Origin: an uncultured Peptostreptococcaceae bacterium
GTDB taxonomy: Bacteria > Bacillota > Clostridia > Peptostreptococcales > Anaerovoracaceae
Assembly (NCBI GenBank): GCA_905236895.1
Contig: CAJOQI010000052.1
Span: forward strand, 1 to 20,822
Length of the DNA: 20,822 bases
Reading direction: 5' to 3'
This document shows positions 1 to 7,502 of the stretch, one piece after another. Position numbers and translations under genes: made by a program. How positions within the stretch are numbered: position 1 is the first letter of the stretch; each line of letters begins with the position of its first letter. The notes under the pieces are model-generated. The model was not told where the DNA came from and ran no database searches. It saw nothing but the letters and a program-made list of their open reading frames with translations.

Positions 1-534
1 AAGTTTATGGGTACAGGAGAAAAGTTCGACGCCCTTGAACCCTTCCATCCGGAGAGAATGGCATCGAGAATTCTGGGAATGGGTGACCTGCTTACTTTGA
101 TAGAGAGAGCGGAGCAGGCCTTTGATGACCAGCAGGCCGAGGAACTGGAAAGAAAGATAAGAAAGAACCAGTTCACCTTGGAAGATTATTTAGAGCAGAT
201 GGGTCAGGTAAAAAATATGGGTGGTATATCCAAGATTCTGGAGATGCTTCCCGGCATGGGCCAGGGCCAGATAAGCGAAGAGGATATGGCAAAGGGAGAG
301 CAGGAGTTCAAGCAGATGGAGGCAATAATCCAATCCATGACTCCCGCGGAGAGAAGAGATCCAAACATCCTGAACGCCAGCAGAAGAAAGCGAATTGCGG
401 AAGGCTCAGGCCAGTCCGTTAACAAGGTAAATACCTTGATAAAGAAATTTGAAGAAACCAAAAAGCTGATGAAACAGTTCTCTGATCCCAATAAGATGAA
501 GAAGAACAAAATGTTCAGAGGATTGTTTAACTAA
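1..534 (+). CDS. ffh: Signal recognition particle protein Ffh, C-terminal part (5' truncated)
   Basis: This is the 3' end of the SRP GTPase gene; the frame is already open at base 1, so the gene starts outside the window. What is visible is the end of the G domain (GTGEKFDALEPFHPERMASR, the closing motif next to the guanine site) followed by the methionine-rich M domain that binds signal peptides and 4.5S/scRNA. The M domain shows the hydrophobic finger region (SKILEMLPGMGQ) and the RNA-binding helix-turn-helix signature RRKRIAEGSGQSVNKVN. Ffh works with scRNA and FtsY to deliver nascent membrane and secreted proteins to the SecYEG translocon. It lies 18 bp upstream of rpsP, the classic Firmicutes order. 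The C-terminus is lysine rich and ends normally with TAA. Confidence 0.97.
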   Translation, partial: KFMGTGEKFDALEPFHPERMASRILGMGDLLTLIERAEQAFDDQQAEELERKIRKNQFTLEDYLEQMGQVKNMGGISKILEMLPGMGQGQISEEDMAKGEQEFKQMEAIIQSMTPAERRDPNILNASRRKRIAEGSGQSVNKVNTLIKKFEETKKLMKQFSDPNKMKKNKMFRGLFN

Positions 535-552
535 GAAAGAGAGGAAAAGAAA

Positions 553-795
553 ATGGTTAAAATCAGACTTAAGAGAATGGGAGCTCACAAGAAGCCTTTC
601 TACAGAGTGGTAGTAGCGGACTCAAGCTCCGCTCGTAACGGAAAGTTCATAGAAGAGCTTGGTTACTATGATCCACTTCAGGAGCCACCTGTAATCAAAA
701 TCGATGGAGAAAAGGCAAAGAAGTGGCTTGGTGACGGAGCTCAGCCCACAGAGGTAGTTAGAAACCTCCTTAAGAAGTCTGGCGTTATCGAGTAA
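553..795 (+). CDS. rpsP: 30S ribosomal protein bS16
   Basis: An 80-residue protein beginning [20 protein letters not shown], the diagnostic N-terminus of bS16, with the usual [18 protein letters not shown] segment following. Length is normal for the family. bS16 binds 16S rRNA early in 30S assembly. The start is supported by a purine-rich GAGG at 541-544, 8 nt before the ATG. It sits between ffh and khpA, as in most Bacillota, and is presumably transcribed with them, because no promoter or terminator is visible in the flanking gaps. Confidence 0.98.
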   Translation: MVKIRLKRMGAHKKPFYRVVVADSSSARNGKFIEELGYYDPLQEPPVIKIDGEKAKKWLGDGAQPTEVVRNLLKKSGVIE

Positions 796-810
796 GAAAG
801 CTGGTGCATA

Positions 811-1137
811 ATGACTAATTTAGTTGAAATCATCGCCAAGTCTCTGGTCGAACAGCCGGATAAGGTTGTGGTAACCAAAGAAGAAAAGGGCGAGGATACT
901 TTGATAGTGCTTCAGGTGGCCTCCGACGATATGGGAAAAGTCATCGGTAAGCAGGGCAGAATCGCCAAGGCTATCAGAACCGTGGTTAAGGCTGCAGCAA
1001 AGGATGAATCCAAGGTTAACGTGGATATCGTTTCCGACGAGGAAGTTGCCCAGGGTCTTGGAATCAGACATCTGGAAGAAGCCGCGGAAGCTACGGTAGA
1101 AGCTGGTGAAGCGGGAGAAAAAGCCCTTGAGCAATAA
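811..1137 (+). CDS. khpA: KH-domain RNA-binding protein KhpA (YlqC family) with extended C-terminus
   Basis: A single KH domain with the GxxG loop visible as VIGKQGRIAKAIRTVVKA (near residues 44-61). This matches the KhpA/YlqC family, small RNA chaperones that in other Gram-positives pair with KhpB (Jag) and influence cell length and division. Family members are usually about 75-80 residues; this one is 108, because a roughly 30-residue acidic, alanine/glutamate-rich tail follows the KH fold (HLEEAAEATVEAGEAGEKAL). The ribosome-binding site is weak (AAGAAAG upstream), so coupling to rpsP is plausible. The position between rpsP and rimM is the conserved one for this family. Confidence 0.92.
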   Translation: MTNLVEIIAKSLVEQPDKVVVTKEEKGEDTLIVLQVASDDMGKVIGKQGRIAKAIRTVVKAAAKDESKVNVDIVSDEEVAQGLGIRHLEEAAEATVEAGEAGEKALEQ

Positions 1138-1147
1138 GACTGTCGAA

Positions 1148-1666
1148 ATGATAGTAATAGGCAAGGTGGTGGCTCCCGTAGGAATCAAGGGGGAGGTTAA
1201 GGTATATAGTTATTCCGACGACTCCTCCAGATTCTCGCGGCTTCAGGAGGTTTTTCTTGAAGGTTTTGATGAAGCCTTTGATGTTGAAAAAAGCAGACCA
1301 TCAGGCACAACCGCAGTGGTAAAGCTTAAAGGCATTGAGAACAGAAATCAGGCGGAAGGCCTTAGGGGGAAGGCTGTAATGATTTCCGAAGAAGACCTTG
1401 AGGAATTGCCTGAAGGGACCTACTACGTAAGGGACCTGGTTGGACTTAAAGTTATAAACCTGGATACCGAAGAAGTGGTAGGAACCCTCACTGAAGTAAT
1501 CCAAAACACCGCCCAGGATGTTTACCGGATCAAGCTGGACGAGGAAACCTACGGCCAGGGGAAACCTGATGCCCTGGTTCCCGCGGTAAAGGAATTCATA
1601 AAAGAAGTGGACCTGAAGAAGGGAATAATCCGCATTAGATTTATCGAAGGAATGATAGAGCAATGA
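1148..1666 (+). CDS. rimM: 16S rRNA processing / ribosome maturation factor RimM
   Basis: RimM assists late 30S maturation around the 16S 3' major domain and binds uS19. The N-terminal RimM domain starts with the typical VIGKVVAPVGIKGEVKVYSY segment. The C-terminal PRC-barrel part contains YYVRDLVGLKVI and ends LVPAVKEFIKEVDLKKGIIRIR, both hallmarks. I chose ATG 1148, which leaves a 10-nt gap after khpA and gives the usual N-terminus (172 aa). A GTG at 1106 would extend the protein by 14 residues into khpA, and neither start has a strong SD. The stop overlaps the trmD start by ATGA at 1663-1666, implying translational coupling. Confidence 0.95.
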   Translation: MIVIGKVVAPVGIKGEVKVYSYSDDSSRFSRLQEVFLEGFDEAFDVEKSRPSGTTAVVKLKGIENRNQAEGLRGKAVMISEEDLEELPEGTYYVRDLVGLKVINLDTEEVVGTLTEVIQNTAQDVYRIKLDEETYGQGKPDALVPAVKEFIKEVDLKKGIIRIRFIEGMIEQ

Positions 1667-2412
1667 AGATCAATATTCTGACCCTCTTTCCCGAGATGTT
1701 TGCTCCTTTAAGGACAAGCATGTTGGGAAGGGCCGAGGAGCAGGGACTTCTTGAATTCAATATTGTGGATATCCGCGAATTCAGCCTGAATAAGCACAGA
1801 AAGGCTGACGATTATCCCTTCGGCGGAGGACAGGGTCTGGTTATGATGGCTCAGCCAGCTTTTGATGCTCTTAAATCCGTTGGGGCAGAAGGACATAGGA
1901 CCATCTTCATGTCACCAAAGGGAAGACTGCTGGACAAAGATTTGGCTCTTGACCTTGCAGGGGAAGAGGAGATCACCATCTTCTGCGGCCCCTACGAGGG
2001 ACTGGATCAAAGGGTAATCGATGAATGGAAGATGGAGGAAATCTCCATAGGGGATTATGTTTTAACCGGAGGAGAACTGGCGGCCATGGTGCTTATAGAT
2101 ACGGCTGCTCGACTTATTCCCGGTGTTTTGGCATCGGAAGAATCGGCCCTGGAGGAATCTATTTATTCAGGCCTTTTGGAATATCCTCAGTATACTCAGC
2201 CCAGAAGTTATGAAGGGCTGGATGTACCGGAGGTGCTTCTTTCGGGTAACCACAAGGAGATCTATCTATGGAGATATGAGCAGGCCTTGAGAATCACCAA
2301 GGAAAGGCGACCGGATCTTTTTGATGCATATTTGAAGTCTCATGAAAAACTCACCAAGGATGAGGCTCGGGTATTGGAAAAAATCACTATATGTAGTAAA
2401 ATAGAAATATGA
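1663..2412 (+). CDS. trmD: tRNA (guanine37-N1)-methyltransferase TrmD
   Basis: TrmD methylates G37 of tRNAs with SAM and prevents +1 frameshifting. The full SPOUT signature is visible: start MKINILTLFPEMF, PFGGGQGLVM, the knot segments FCGPYEGLDQRV and EISIGDYVLTGGELAAM, then LLEYPQYTQPRSYEG and VLLSGNHKEI in the linker and C-terminal domain. The 249-residue length is normal. It overlaps rimM upstream and the next gene downstream, both by ATGA. In many Firmicutes rplS follows trmD; here it does not. Confidence 0.98.
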   Translation: MKINILTLFPEMFAPLRTSMLGRAEEQGLLEFNIVDIREFSLNKHRKADDYPFGGGQGLVMMAQPAFDALKSVGAEGHRTIFMSPKGRLLDKDLALDLAGEEEITIFCGPYEGLDQRVIDEWKMEEISIGDYVLTGGELAAMVLIDTAARLIPGVLASEESALEESIYSGLLEYPQYTQPRSYEGLDVPEVLLSGNHKEIYLWRYEQALRITKERRPDLFDAYLKSHEKLTKDEARVLEKITICSKIEI

Positions 2413-3413
2413 AAAAGCGGAGAAACAAGGGCGTTATCTTGTTTTTATTGTTATTGATAGCGCTATATATTGTAATCTATGTGGTACCAAGCGTACCCGG
2501 GCTTTTCACCAAAACATATGTTGCGGAATTTGGGGAACTGGAAGTTTTTGACCAGGTTGAGGGATTTTTCGTTAGGACAGAAAATGTCTATTTGGCTCTG
2601 AACGACGGCAATGTAAGGAGACTGGTGGATGAGGACACTCTTTTAAGGGTGGGCACTCCCGCAGTTGAGGTTTCCTATGGGGAAAGCCCCGAAATATCGG
2701 ATGAGCTTCAGAGAGCAAAGGATAGGCTGGGAGGAAACGGCCTGGTTTCCTCAGGTTATGGAGTTCTGGAAGGAGGAGTGGTTTCTTTCTACTTCGACGG
2801 ATACGAGGGCAGCCTCAATCTGGAAAAGGCAATCAACTCCAAATACGATTTTTTTGATTCCATCCAAAAAAAGGGAGTCATCAAGCTGTCGGGCGATATG
2901 GTGGCTAAGGACTATCCCGTATTCAAGGCCATCAAGAACGACCTTTGGTATGTGGTAATCTATATTCCCTTGGATCATATGGAGAGATATTGGGAAGACA
3001 AGACAGTCTATCTTTCCGTAGATAGAGAAGGGGAAAAGGAAACCGTATCCATGGAAGTCTATTCCGTGGAGAAGGAGGGTGACCGTGGAAAGGTAATCCT
3101 GAAATCCGGAAACTATCTAAAGGGTTTGGGTTCCTTAAGAAGAGAGGACGTAAGGGTAGAAACCAGCAAGACCAAAGGCCTGATGATTCAAAGGGAAAGC
3201 CTCATAGAAGAGGATGGTGTTTTGGGAGTATATGTGGTAGACAAGACCGGACAGGAAGGTTTCCACCCCGTTAATATATTGGACGAAAGCGATACCATGG
3301 TTGTAGTATCCGCCACAGGCTTCTACGACGAGAATGGTGAATACGTGGATACAATCGATCCCTTTGATGATGTAATGGTTACACCCCCGGGAGAAAAGAA
3401 AGAAGGGGAATGA
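2409..3413 (+). CDS. HlyD-like membrane-anchored adaptor protein of unknown function
   Basis: A 334-residue protein with a short basic N-terminus (KKRRNKG) and one strong hydrophobic segment (about residues 9-31), so probably a single-pass protein with a large extracytoplasmic domain. The rest is beta-rich, with lysine/glutamate-rich strands and segments such as GVLEGGVVSFYFDGYEGSLN and VEVYSVEKEGDRGKVILKS that resemble HlyD/membrane-fusion barrels. Clostridial genes of this kind, annotated as HlyD family adaptor, are often found just before yggS-sepF, which fits here. No ABC transporter or outer-membrane partner is nearby, so a transport role is unsupported; an envelope or division-associated role is an inference from context. 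It overlaps trmD and yggS by 4 bp each. Confidence 0.75.
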   Translation: MKKRRNKGVILFLLLLIALYIVIYVVPSVPGLFTKTYVAEFGELEVFDQVEGFFVRTENVYLALNDGNVRRLVDEDTLLRVGTPAVEVSYGESPEISDELQRAKDRLGGNGLVSSGYGVLEGGVVSFYFDGYEGSLNLEKAINSKYDFFDSIQKKGVIKLSGDMVAKDYPVFKAIKNDLWYVVIYIPLDHMERYWEDKTVYLSVDREGEKETVSMEVYSVEKEGDRGKVILKSGNYLKGLGSLRREDVRVETSKTKGLMIQRESLIEEDGVLGVYVVDKTGQEGFHPVNILDESDTMVVVSATGFYDENGEYVDTIDPFDDVMVTPPGEKKEGE

Positions 3414-4129
3414 TTATGGATGTTGGAAATATCCGAGAAAATATAGAATCCATAAGAGAGACCATTAAGGAGGCTGCAGAGTCCGTAGGGAGAAATCCCG
3501 AAGACATAAACCTTATAGCCGTAACAAAGCTTCACGGTCCGGAAGAGATTAACGAAGCCATAGATTGTGGCATTAAGGATATAGGAGAAAACAAAGTCCA
3601 GGAGCTTCTGGAAAAGTACGAAAAGGTTAAACCTGTAAGATGGCATTTAATCGGTCACTTGCAGACAAACAAAGTAAAGTATATAATCGATAAAGTAGAT
3701 CTAATACATTCCGTCGACTCCCTGAAACTGGCTCAGGAGATTGATAAAAGAGCCCTTCAGCACGGAAAGATAATGGATGTCTTAATCCAGGTAAATGCGG
3801 CGGAAGAGGAAAGCAAATTCGGAGTTTCTTCAGGGGACACGGAGAATCTTATCCAAGAGATAATAGAGACCTGTCCCAATGTGAGAATTAAAGGCCTAAT
3901 GTGTATTGCTCCATTGGAGGAGGATATGGAAAAGGTAAGACCCTTCTTTGCCGAAGTTAAGGAGATCTTTGATCGGTATGTGGGAGATGAATCCGGCAGA
4001 ACCGATTTCAGATATTTGTCTATGGGAATGACCGACGACTATCCTGTGGCCATCCAGGAGGGGGCCAATATGGTAAGGATCGGAAGAGCGATTTTCGGAG
4101 CCAGAAACTATAGACAAGAAGAAAAATAG
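3410..4129 (+). CDS. yggS: YggS/PLPBP family pyridoxal 5'-phosphate homeostasis protein
   Basis: This is a TIM-barrel, PLP-binding protein without known enzymatic activity that buffers PLP and amino-acid/keto-acid balance. The PLP lysine is visible as K40 in LIAVTKLHGPEEI. Further family motifs are WHLIGHLQTNKVKY, LIHSVDS, VLIQVNAAEEESKFG, and the phosphate-binding end SMGMTDDYPVAIQEG...MVRIGRAIFGAR. Length (239 aa) is normal. The ATG at 3410 overlaps the previous stop; ATG 3416 (residue 3) is better spaced from the AAGGGG at 3403-3408 and may be the true start. Linkage to sepF is widespread in Gram-positives. Confidence 0.96.
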   Translation: MIMDVGNIRENIESIRETIKEAAESVGRNPEDINLIAVTKLHGPEEINEAIDCGIKDIGENKVQELLEKYEKVKPVRWHLIGHLQTNKVKYIIDKVDLIHSVDSLKLAQEIDKRALQHGKIMDVLIQVNAAEEESKFGVSSGDTENLIQEIIETCPNVRIKGLMCIAPLEEDMEKVRPFFAEVKEIFDRYVGDESGRTDFRYLSMGMTDDYPVAIQEGANMVRIGRAIFGARNYRQEEK

Positions 4130-4169
4130 TTAAACCAAAGGAAGTATTATATAACTATAAGGAGGAAAA

Positions 4170-4694
4170 ATGGGATTCACTGATTCTTTGAAGAAGGTAA
4201 TAGGCATTGAAGAACTTGGCGAAAACGATGTGGTTACCGAAGACGAAATCATGGAAGAAAAAGAGCGTATTGCCAGAGAGAGCAGACGTGAGGAGAGAGC
4301 TGTTACTCCTATCGTGAGAAAGGAAAGAGAAGCTGCTCCCGAAAGAGCAAGAGTTTCTTATGGTGAGAGATCTGCTCAGAAGAGTTATTCTCTTACGGGA
4401 ACCAATTCCTGGAAGCTTATCGTAATCGAGCCCAAGGGATTCGAAGAATGCCCCAAGCTGGTTGATAATCTTAAGGCAAGAAAGCCGGTTATCCTCAATC
4501 TGGAAAAGCTTGAAACAGAAATCGCTCGTAAGATTTTTGACTTCCTTAGCGGAGCAACCTATGCACTCAACGGAAATGTACAGAAGATTACAAGCAATGT
4601 ATTCATCTTTACTCCGGAGAATGTTGCTGTTGCCGCAACTCAGATGAAGAATACCATGGCTGAGCCAGAGGACGATCGCAATCCCTGGAGGTAA
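4170..4694 (+). CDS. sepF: Cell division protein SepF
   Basis: SepF is a cytoplasmic FtsZ-binding ring protein that anchors and shapes the Z-ring. The protein starts with a short amphipathic membrane-targeting helix (MGFTDSLKKVIGIEE), has a charged flexible linker (about residues 25-75, rich in E and R), and ends in the compact SepF domain containing RKPVILNLEKLETEIARKIF and DFLSGATYALNGNVQKI. The start has a perfect AAGGAGG at 4159-4165. Length (174 aa) is typical. The yggS-sepF-yggT-divIVA order is the classic division cluster. Confidence 0.97.
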   Translation: MGFTDSLKKVIGIEELGENDVVTEDEIMEEKERIARESRREERAVTPIVRKEREAAPERARVSYGERSAQKSYSLTGTNSWKLIVIEPKGFEECPKLVDNLKARKPVILNLEKLETEIARKIFDFLSGATYALNGNVQKITSNVFIFTPENVAVAATQMKNTMAEPEDDRNPWR

Positions 4695-4697
4695 GTC

Positions 4698-4982
4698 TTG
4701 GTACTGCGAATAGCATATTTAATACAGTGGCTGGGTGATACTTTCACCCTGCTACTTTTCATACGTGCGATTCTAAGTTGGATATCCAATAGCTCTCTTC
4801 CGGGCAGCAGAGGGATATACGAGGCTTTGGTGAAGATTACGGAGCCTGTGGTTTCCCCTTGCAGAAAGCTGCTGGACAAGGTCTATAGCGGTCCTATTGA
4901 TTTTTCCGTATTTGCCGCCATGGTTCTTGTGGAGATAATAGAGCGATTGGTTATAACCATAATGCTGAAGGTGTTTGTTTAA
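4698..4982 (+). CDS. yggT: YggT family integral membrane protein
   Basis: A 94-residue protein with two hydrophobic helices (about residues 4-26 and 70-92) around a conserved amphipathic stretch (ITEPVVSPCRKLLDK); this matches the YggT/YlmG family. Family members are linked to division or to osmotic/ionic tolerance, but the biochemical role is not established. The start is TTG at 4698, supported by a GGAGG at 4687-4691 lying inside the end of sepF with 6-nt spacing. The 3-nt gap from the sepF stop suggests coupled translation. Confidence 0.93.
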   Translation: MVLRIAYLIQWLGDTFTLLLFIRAILSWISNSSLPGSRGIYEALVKITEPVVSPCRKLLDKVYSGPIDFSVFAAMVLVEIIERLVITIMLKVFV

Positions 4983-5000
4983 TCATTTGGGGAGGATATT

Positions 5001-5729
5001 ATGATTACACCTAAAGAAATAGAAGAAAAGGATTTTAAGAGGTCACTTAGAGGTTATGACGAGGATGAGGTGGATGAATACTTGGATCTTATCATCCTCG
5101 ATCTTCAGGCTCTTCAGGACGAACTGGCAAAGGTAAAGGCAGAAAACGAAGCCCTGAAGAAAGAAAATATGGATCACAAGGATTCTCAGGTTTCCGTGAT
5201 GCATACACTGGATCAGGCAAAGAAACTGATGCAGGATATTTCCGAGAGCGCAGAAAAGAGGGCGGACATTATCATCAGAAACGCCAAGTTGGATGCTGAG
5301 ATGATACTTAAGGACGCCAAGGACTCCGTTTACAAATACAGCGGAGAGGGCGGGGATTTAAGAGAACAGGTAACCTCCTTTAGGGAGAGATATCGCAAAA
5401 TGCTTCAGGATGAACTTGAACAGTTCGAGAGCAAAAGCGATAGTTTTCTTGAGGAGTTTGACCAGGAATTCATGCCCAAGTCCATAGTGGATGAGCTTCC
5501 CGATACGGAGGACATTGCTATTGACAAAGCAGAAGCGGAATTGGAAAAGATAAAGGTGAGAGAGAATATGTCTCCGGAGGAGCTCTTTGCTCAGCTGGAA
5601 AAAGAGATTAAGACAGGCACTTCTCTTTCCGGTGGTATTCTGGGTGATGGAGATGGAGCAACAAAGGAAACAACCGCCATCAGCTCTGAAGAAATAAGGA
5701 AATTGCTTGAAAAAACAGATAAGAGATAG
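5001..5729 (+). CDS. divIVA: DivIVA-family cell-pole / division-site protein
   Basis: A coiled-coil scaffold that recognises negatively curved membrane. The N-terminal lipid-binding domain is clear (ITPKEIEEKDFKRSLRGYDE, followed by DEVDEYLDLI), then heptad-rich coiled coil over about residues 30-75 and again after residue 80. The membrane-inserting Phe17 of B. subtilis DivIVA (in SFRGYDEDEV) aligns with Leu16 here, a hydrophobic replacement. At 242 residues it is longer than the 164-residue B. subtilis protein because of an acidic C-terminal extension that ends in SEEIRKLLEKTDKR. A strong GGGGAGG (4989-4995) precedes the ATG. Confidence 0.95.
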   Translation: MITPKEIEEKDFKRSLRGYDEDEVDEYLDLIILDLQALQDELAKVKAENEALKKENMDHKDSQVSVMHTLDQAKKLMQDISESAEKRADIIIRNAKLDAEMILKDAKDSVYKYSGEGGDLREQVTSFRERYRKMLQDELEQFESKSDSFLEEFDQEFMPKSIVDELPDTEDIAIDKAEAELEKIKVRENMSPEELFAQLEKEIKTGTSLSGGILGDGDGATKETTAISSEEIRKLLEKTDKR

Positions 5730-5733
5730 AAAA

Positions 5734-6219
5734 ATGTATGAGGCTGTTCTCATAATTGCCATAGTTCTTCTGGACCAAATCAGCAAGATTGCTGTTAGGA
5801 CCAATATGACTCTTGGGGAGAGCATAGATGTCATTCCCGGATTCTTTGCTCTCACCTATTTTGGCAACGACGGAGCGGCCTTTAGTTCTTTCAGGGGACA
5901 GAGGATTCTTTTAATTGGAGTATCCATAATCGCAATCATCCTCACACTGATTTTTTTATGGAAAAACAAAAAGTCCGGGGGAGTGGCCCATGGGAATATT
6001 CTCTATGCTTCTTCTCTCGCCATTATATGTGGCGGTGGAATAGGGAATCTAATAGACAGGGTTCTATACGGCACTGTTACGGATATGCTTGACTTTAGCG
6101 TCTTTCCGCCGATTTTCAATGTGGCTGATATAGGAGTTACGGTTGGTTGCGGTCTCCTGATTATCTATATGATTTTCTTCGACGGAAAGAATGAAGAAAC
6201 GAGGGCTGACCATGAGTGA
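5734..6219 (+). CDS. lspA: Lipoprotein signal peptidase (signal peptidase II)
   Basis: LspA is a polytopic membrane aspartyl protease that removes signal peptides from diacylglyceryl-modified prolipoproteins. The conserved boxes are visible: VLLDQISK in TM1, NDGAAF, GGGIGNLIDRV, and the two catalytic aspartates, D117 in TVTDMLDF and D132 in FNVADIGVTVG. I chose ATG 5734 (161 aa, starting right at TM1); a TTG at 5707 inside divIVA would add nine polar residues. The gene starts 4 nt after divIVA and overlaps rluD. At least two predicted lipoproteins in this window (the DUF348/G5 protein and the barnase) would be its substrates. Confidence 0.96.
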   Translation: MYEAVLIIAIVLLDQISKIAVRTNMTLGESIDVIPGFFALTYFGNDGAAFSSFRGQRILLIGVSIIAIILTLIFLWKNKKSGGVAHGNILYASSLAIICGGGIGNLIDRVLYGTVTDMLDFSVFPPIFNVADIGVTVGCGLLIIYMIFFDGKNEETRADHE

Positions 6220-7159
6220 GAACAGAGCAATCACCATAGTAATAGAAGCCCAAGATGCAGGGGAAAGACTGGACCTCATTCTTTCCAAATACCTTTCGGA
6301 GATTTCCAGAAGTCAGGTGCAGAAACTGATTGGGGAGGGGAAGGTCCTCAGAAAAAACCGGACTTCTTGTGATGCGGTGGAGGAAAAGAAAACCAAGGTA
6401 AAGGAAGGGGAAACCTATATTATTTCTCTTCCGGAAGAAGAGTCAAAGGAACTTATACCTGAACCCTTAAGGGAAGATGTAAAAATAGTATTTGAAGATG
6501 AAGACCTTATCGTAATAGATAAGCCCAGAGATCTGGTGGTCCATCCCGGCGCGGGAAATAATGAGGGAACTCTTCTTAACGGTCTCTTAAGCCATATAGG
6601 AACGGAATTTAAATCCGTAGGGGATCCTGAAAGAGCGGGAATCGTCCACAGAATAGATAAGGATACCAGCGGCCTACTGGTGGTTGCAAAGTCGGATAGA
6701 GCCTATGAATCCCTCAGAAGGCAATTCGACGACCACTCGGTGGACAGAACATATATTGGCCTATGCTATAACAATATCAAAGAAGACAGTATCACCATAG
6801 ATAAGAATCTGGAGAGAGATCCTTCCAATAGACTTAAATACAGGGTCTGTGACCAAGGGGGAAGAAGAGCAATAACCCATATAGCGGTTCTTCAGCGCTT
6901 TGGAAACTATACACTGTTTGAAGCGAAGCTTGAGACCGGAAGAACTCATCAGATAAGAGTTCATATGGCATCCATAGGCCATCCTCTGGTTGGGGATACA
7001 ACCTATGGGCCAAGGAAGGATAGCCTTAAGATGGGTGGACAGATTCTTCATGCAAAGGAACTGGGCTTTACCCACCCTGCCACAGGGGAGAGGGTTTTAT
7101 TCGAAAGTCCCATCCCTGAGTATTTCACCAAGGCCCTCGCCAAGATAGATGTAAGATGA
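6212..7159 (+). CDS. rluD: RluD/RluA-family 23S rRNA pseudouridine synthase
   Basis: The protein has an N-terminal S4 RNA-binding domain (about residues 15-65, GERLDLILSKYLSEISRSQ) followed by the RluA-type pseudouridine synthase fold. The catalytic motif is GIVHRIDKDTSGLLVVAK with Asp149; other family boxes are VIDKPRDLVVHPG and LETGRTHQIRVHMASIGHPL followed by VGDTTYG. Length (315 aa) is normal. ATG 6212 is preferred over ATG 6191 because GAGGG at 6201-6205 sits at good spacing. It overlaps lspA by 8 nt, and the lspA-rluD pair is widely conserved. The exact target uridines cannot be told from sequence, so the symbol is by family. Confidence 0.94.
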   Translation: MSENRAITIVIEAQDAGERLDLILSKYLSEISRSQVQKLIGEGKVLRKNRTSCDAVEEKKTKVKEGETYIISLPEEESKELIPEPLREDVKIVFEDEDLIVIDKPRDLVVHPGAGNNEGTLLNGLLSHIGTEFKSVGDPERAGIVHRIDKDTSGLLVVAKSDRAYESLRRQFDDHSVDRTYIGLCYNNIKEDSITIDKNLERDPSNRLKYRVCDQGGRRAITHIAVLQRFGNYTLFEAKLETGRTHQIRVHMASIGHPLVGDTTYGPRKDSLKMGGQILHAKELGFTHPATGERVLFESPIPEYFTKALAKIDVR

Positions 7160-7163
7160 CAAA

Positions 7164-7502
7164 ATGAAAAGCTGCCGGGCAAATCAATCCAACTCCAACG
7201 ATACGGTTTGTATTACATCTACAGGAGGAGCATCCAAGGGCAATGAAATGATTAAATTGATGCAGTCCTCACATAGGAACCCACCCTTAAAGGTCCTATT
7301 GTGATAGATATTGCCACAGATCGAGCATGGATGTTTCATAATTATCTCCTTTCATGGCAAGAGCCTTGACCTGATGTTAAGACCCAAGAATGGGGAAAAC
7401 AAGGGGTTTTTAATTAGCCTGCTAAAAAAAGCCGATTTACTGTCGGATAATCGTTATTCCCTGCATTTTTCGTTTTATGAGGAAGGTGAAGAATATGTAT
7501 AA
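7164..7502 (+). pseudogene. Unrecognised interval: two same-frame ORFs split by tandem TGA-TAG
   Basis: Between rluD and the hydrolase there is about 335 bp without a convincing gene. One frame is open from ATG 7164 for 46 codons, hits TGA at 7302 and TAG at 7305, then is open again from 7308 to TAA at 7500-7502, ending with plausible protein (FYEEGEEYV) that overlaps the hydrolase start by 8 nt. I do not recognise either half. A stem-loop (CACA-TAGGA ... TCCTA-T-TGTG, 7270-7303) sits across the stops. This could be a decayed gene, two tiny genes, or a structured leader for the hydrolase. The 3' half carries the hydrolase SD within its coding sequence. Confidence 0.35.

Noticed and set aside
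4130..4169. Promoter between yggS and sepF (TATTAT/TATAAC)
   Set aside because: The -10-like bases would start transcription at or beyond the sepF SD, no paired -35 stands out, and the genes are usually one operon.
7302..7304. TGA as a possible selenocysteine codon in the 7164-7502 frame
   Set aside because: It is followed immediately by TAG in the same frame, so reading through would need two recoding events; decay or separate ORFs is simpler.
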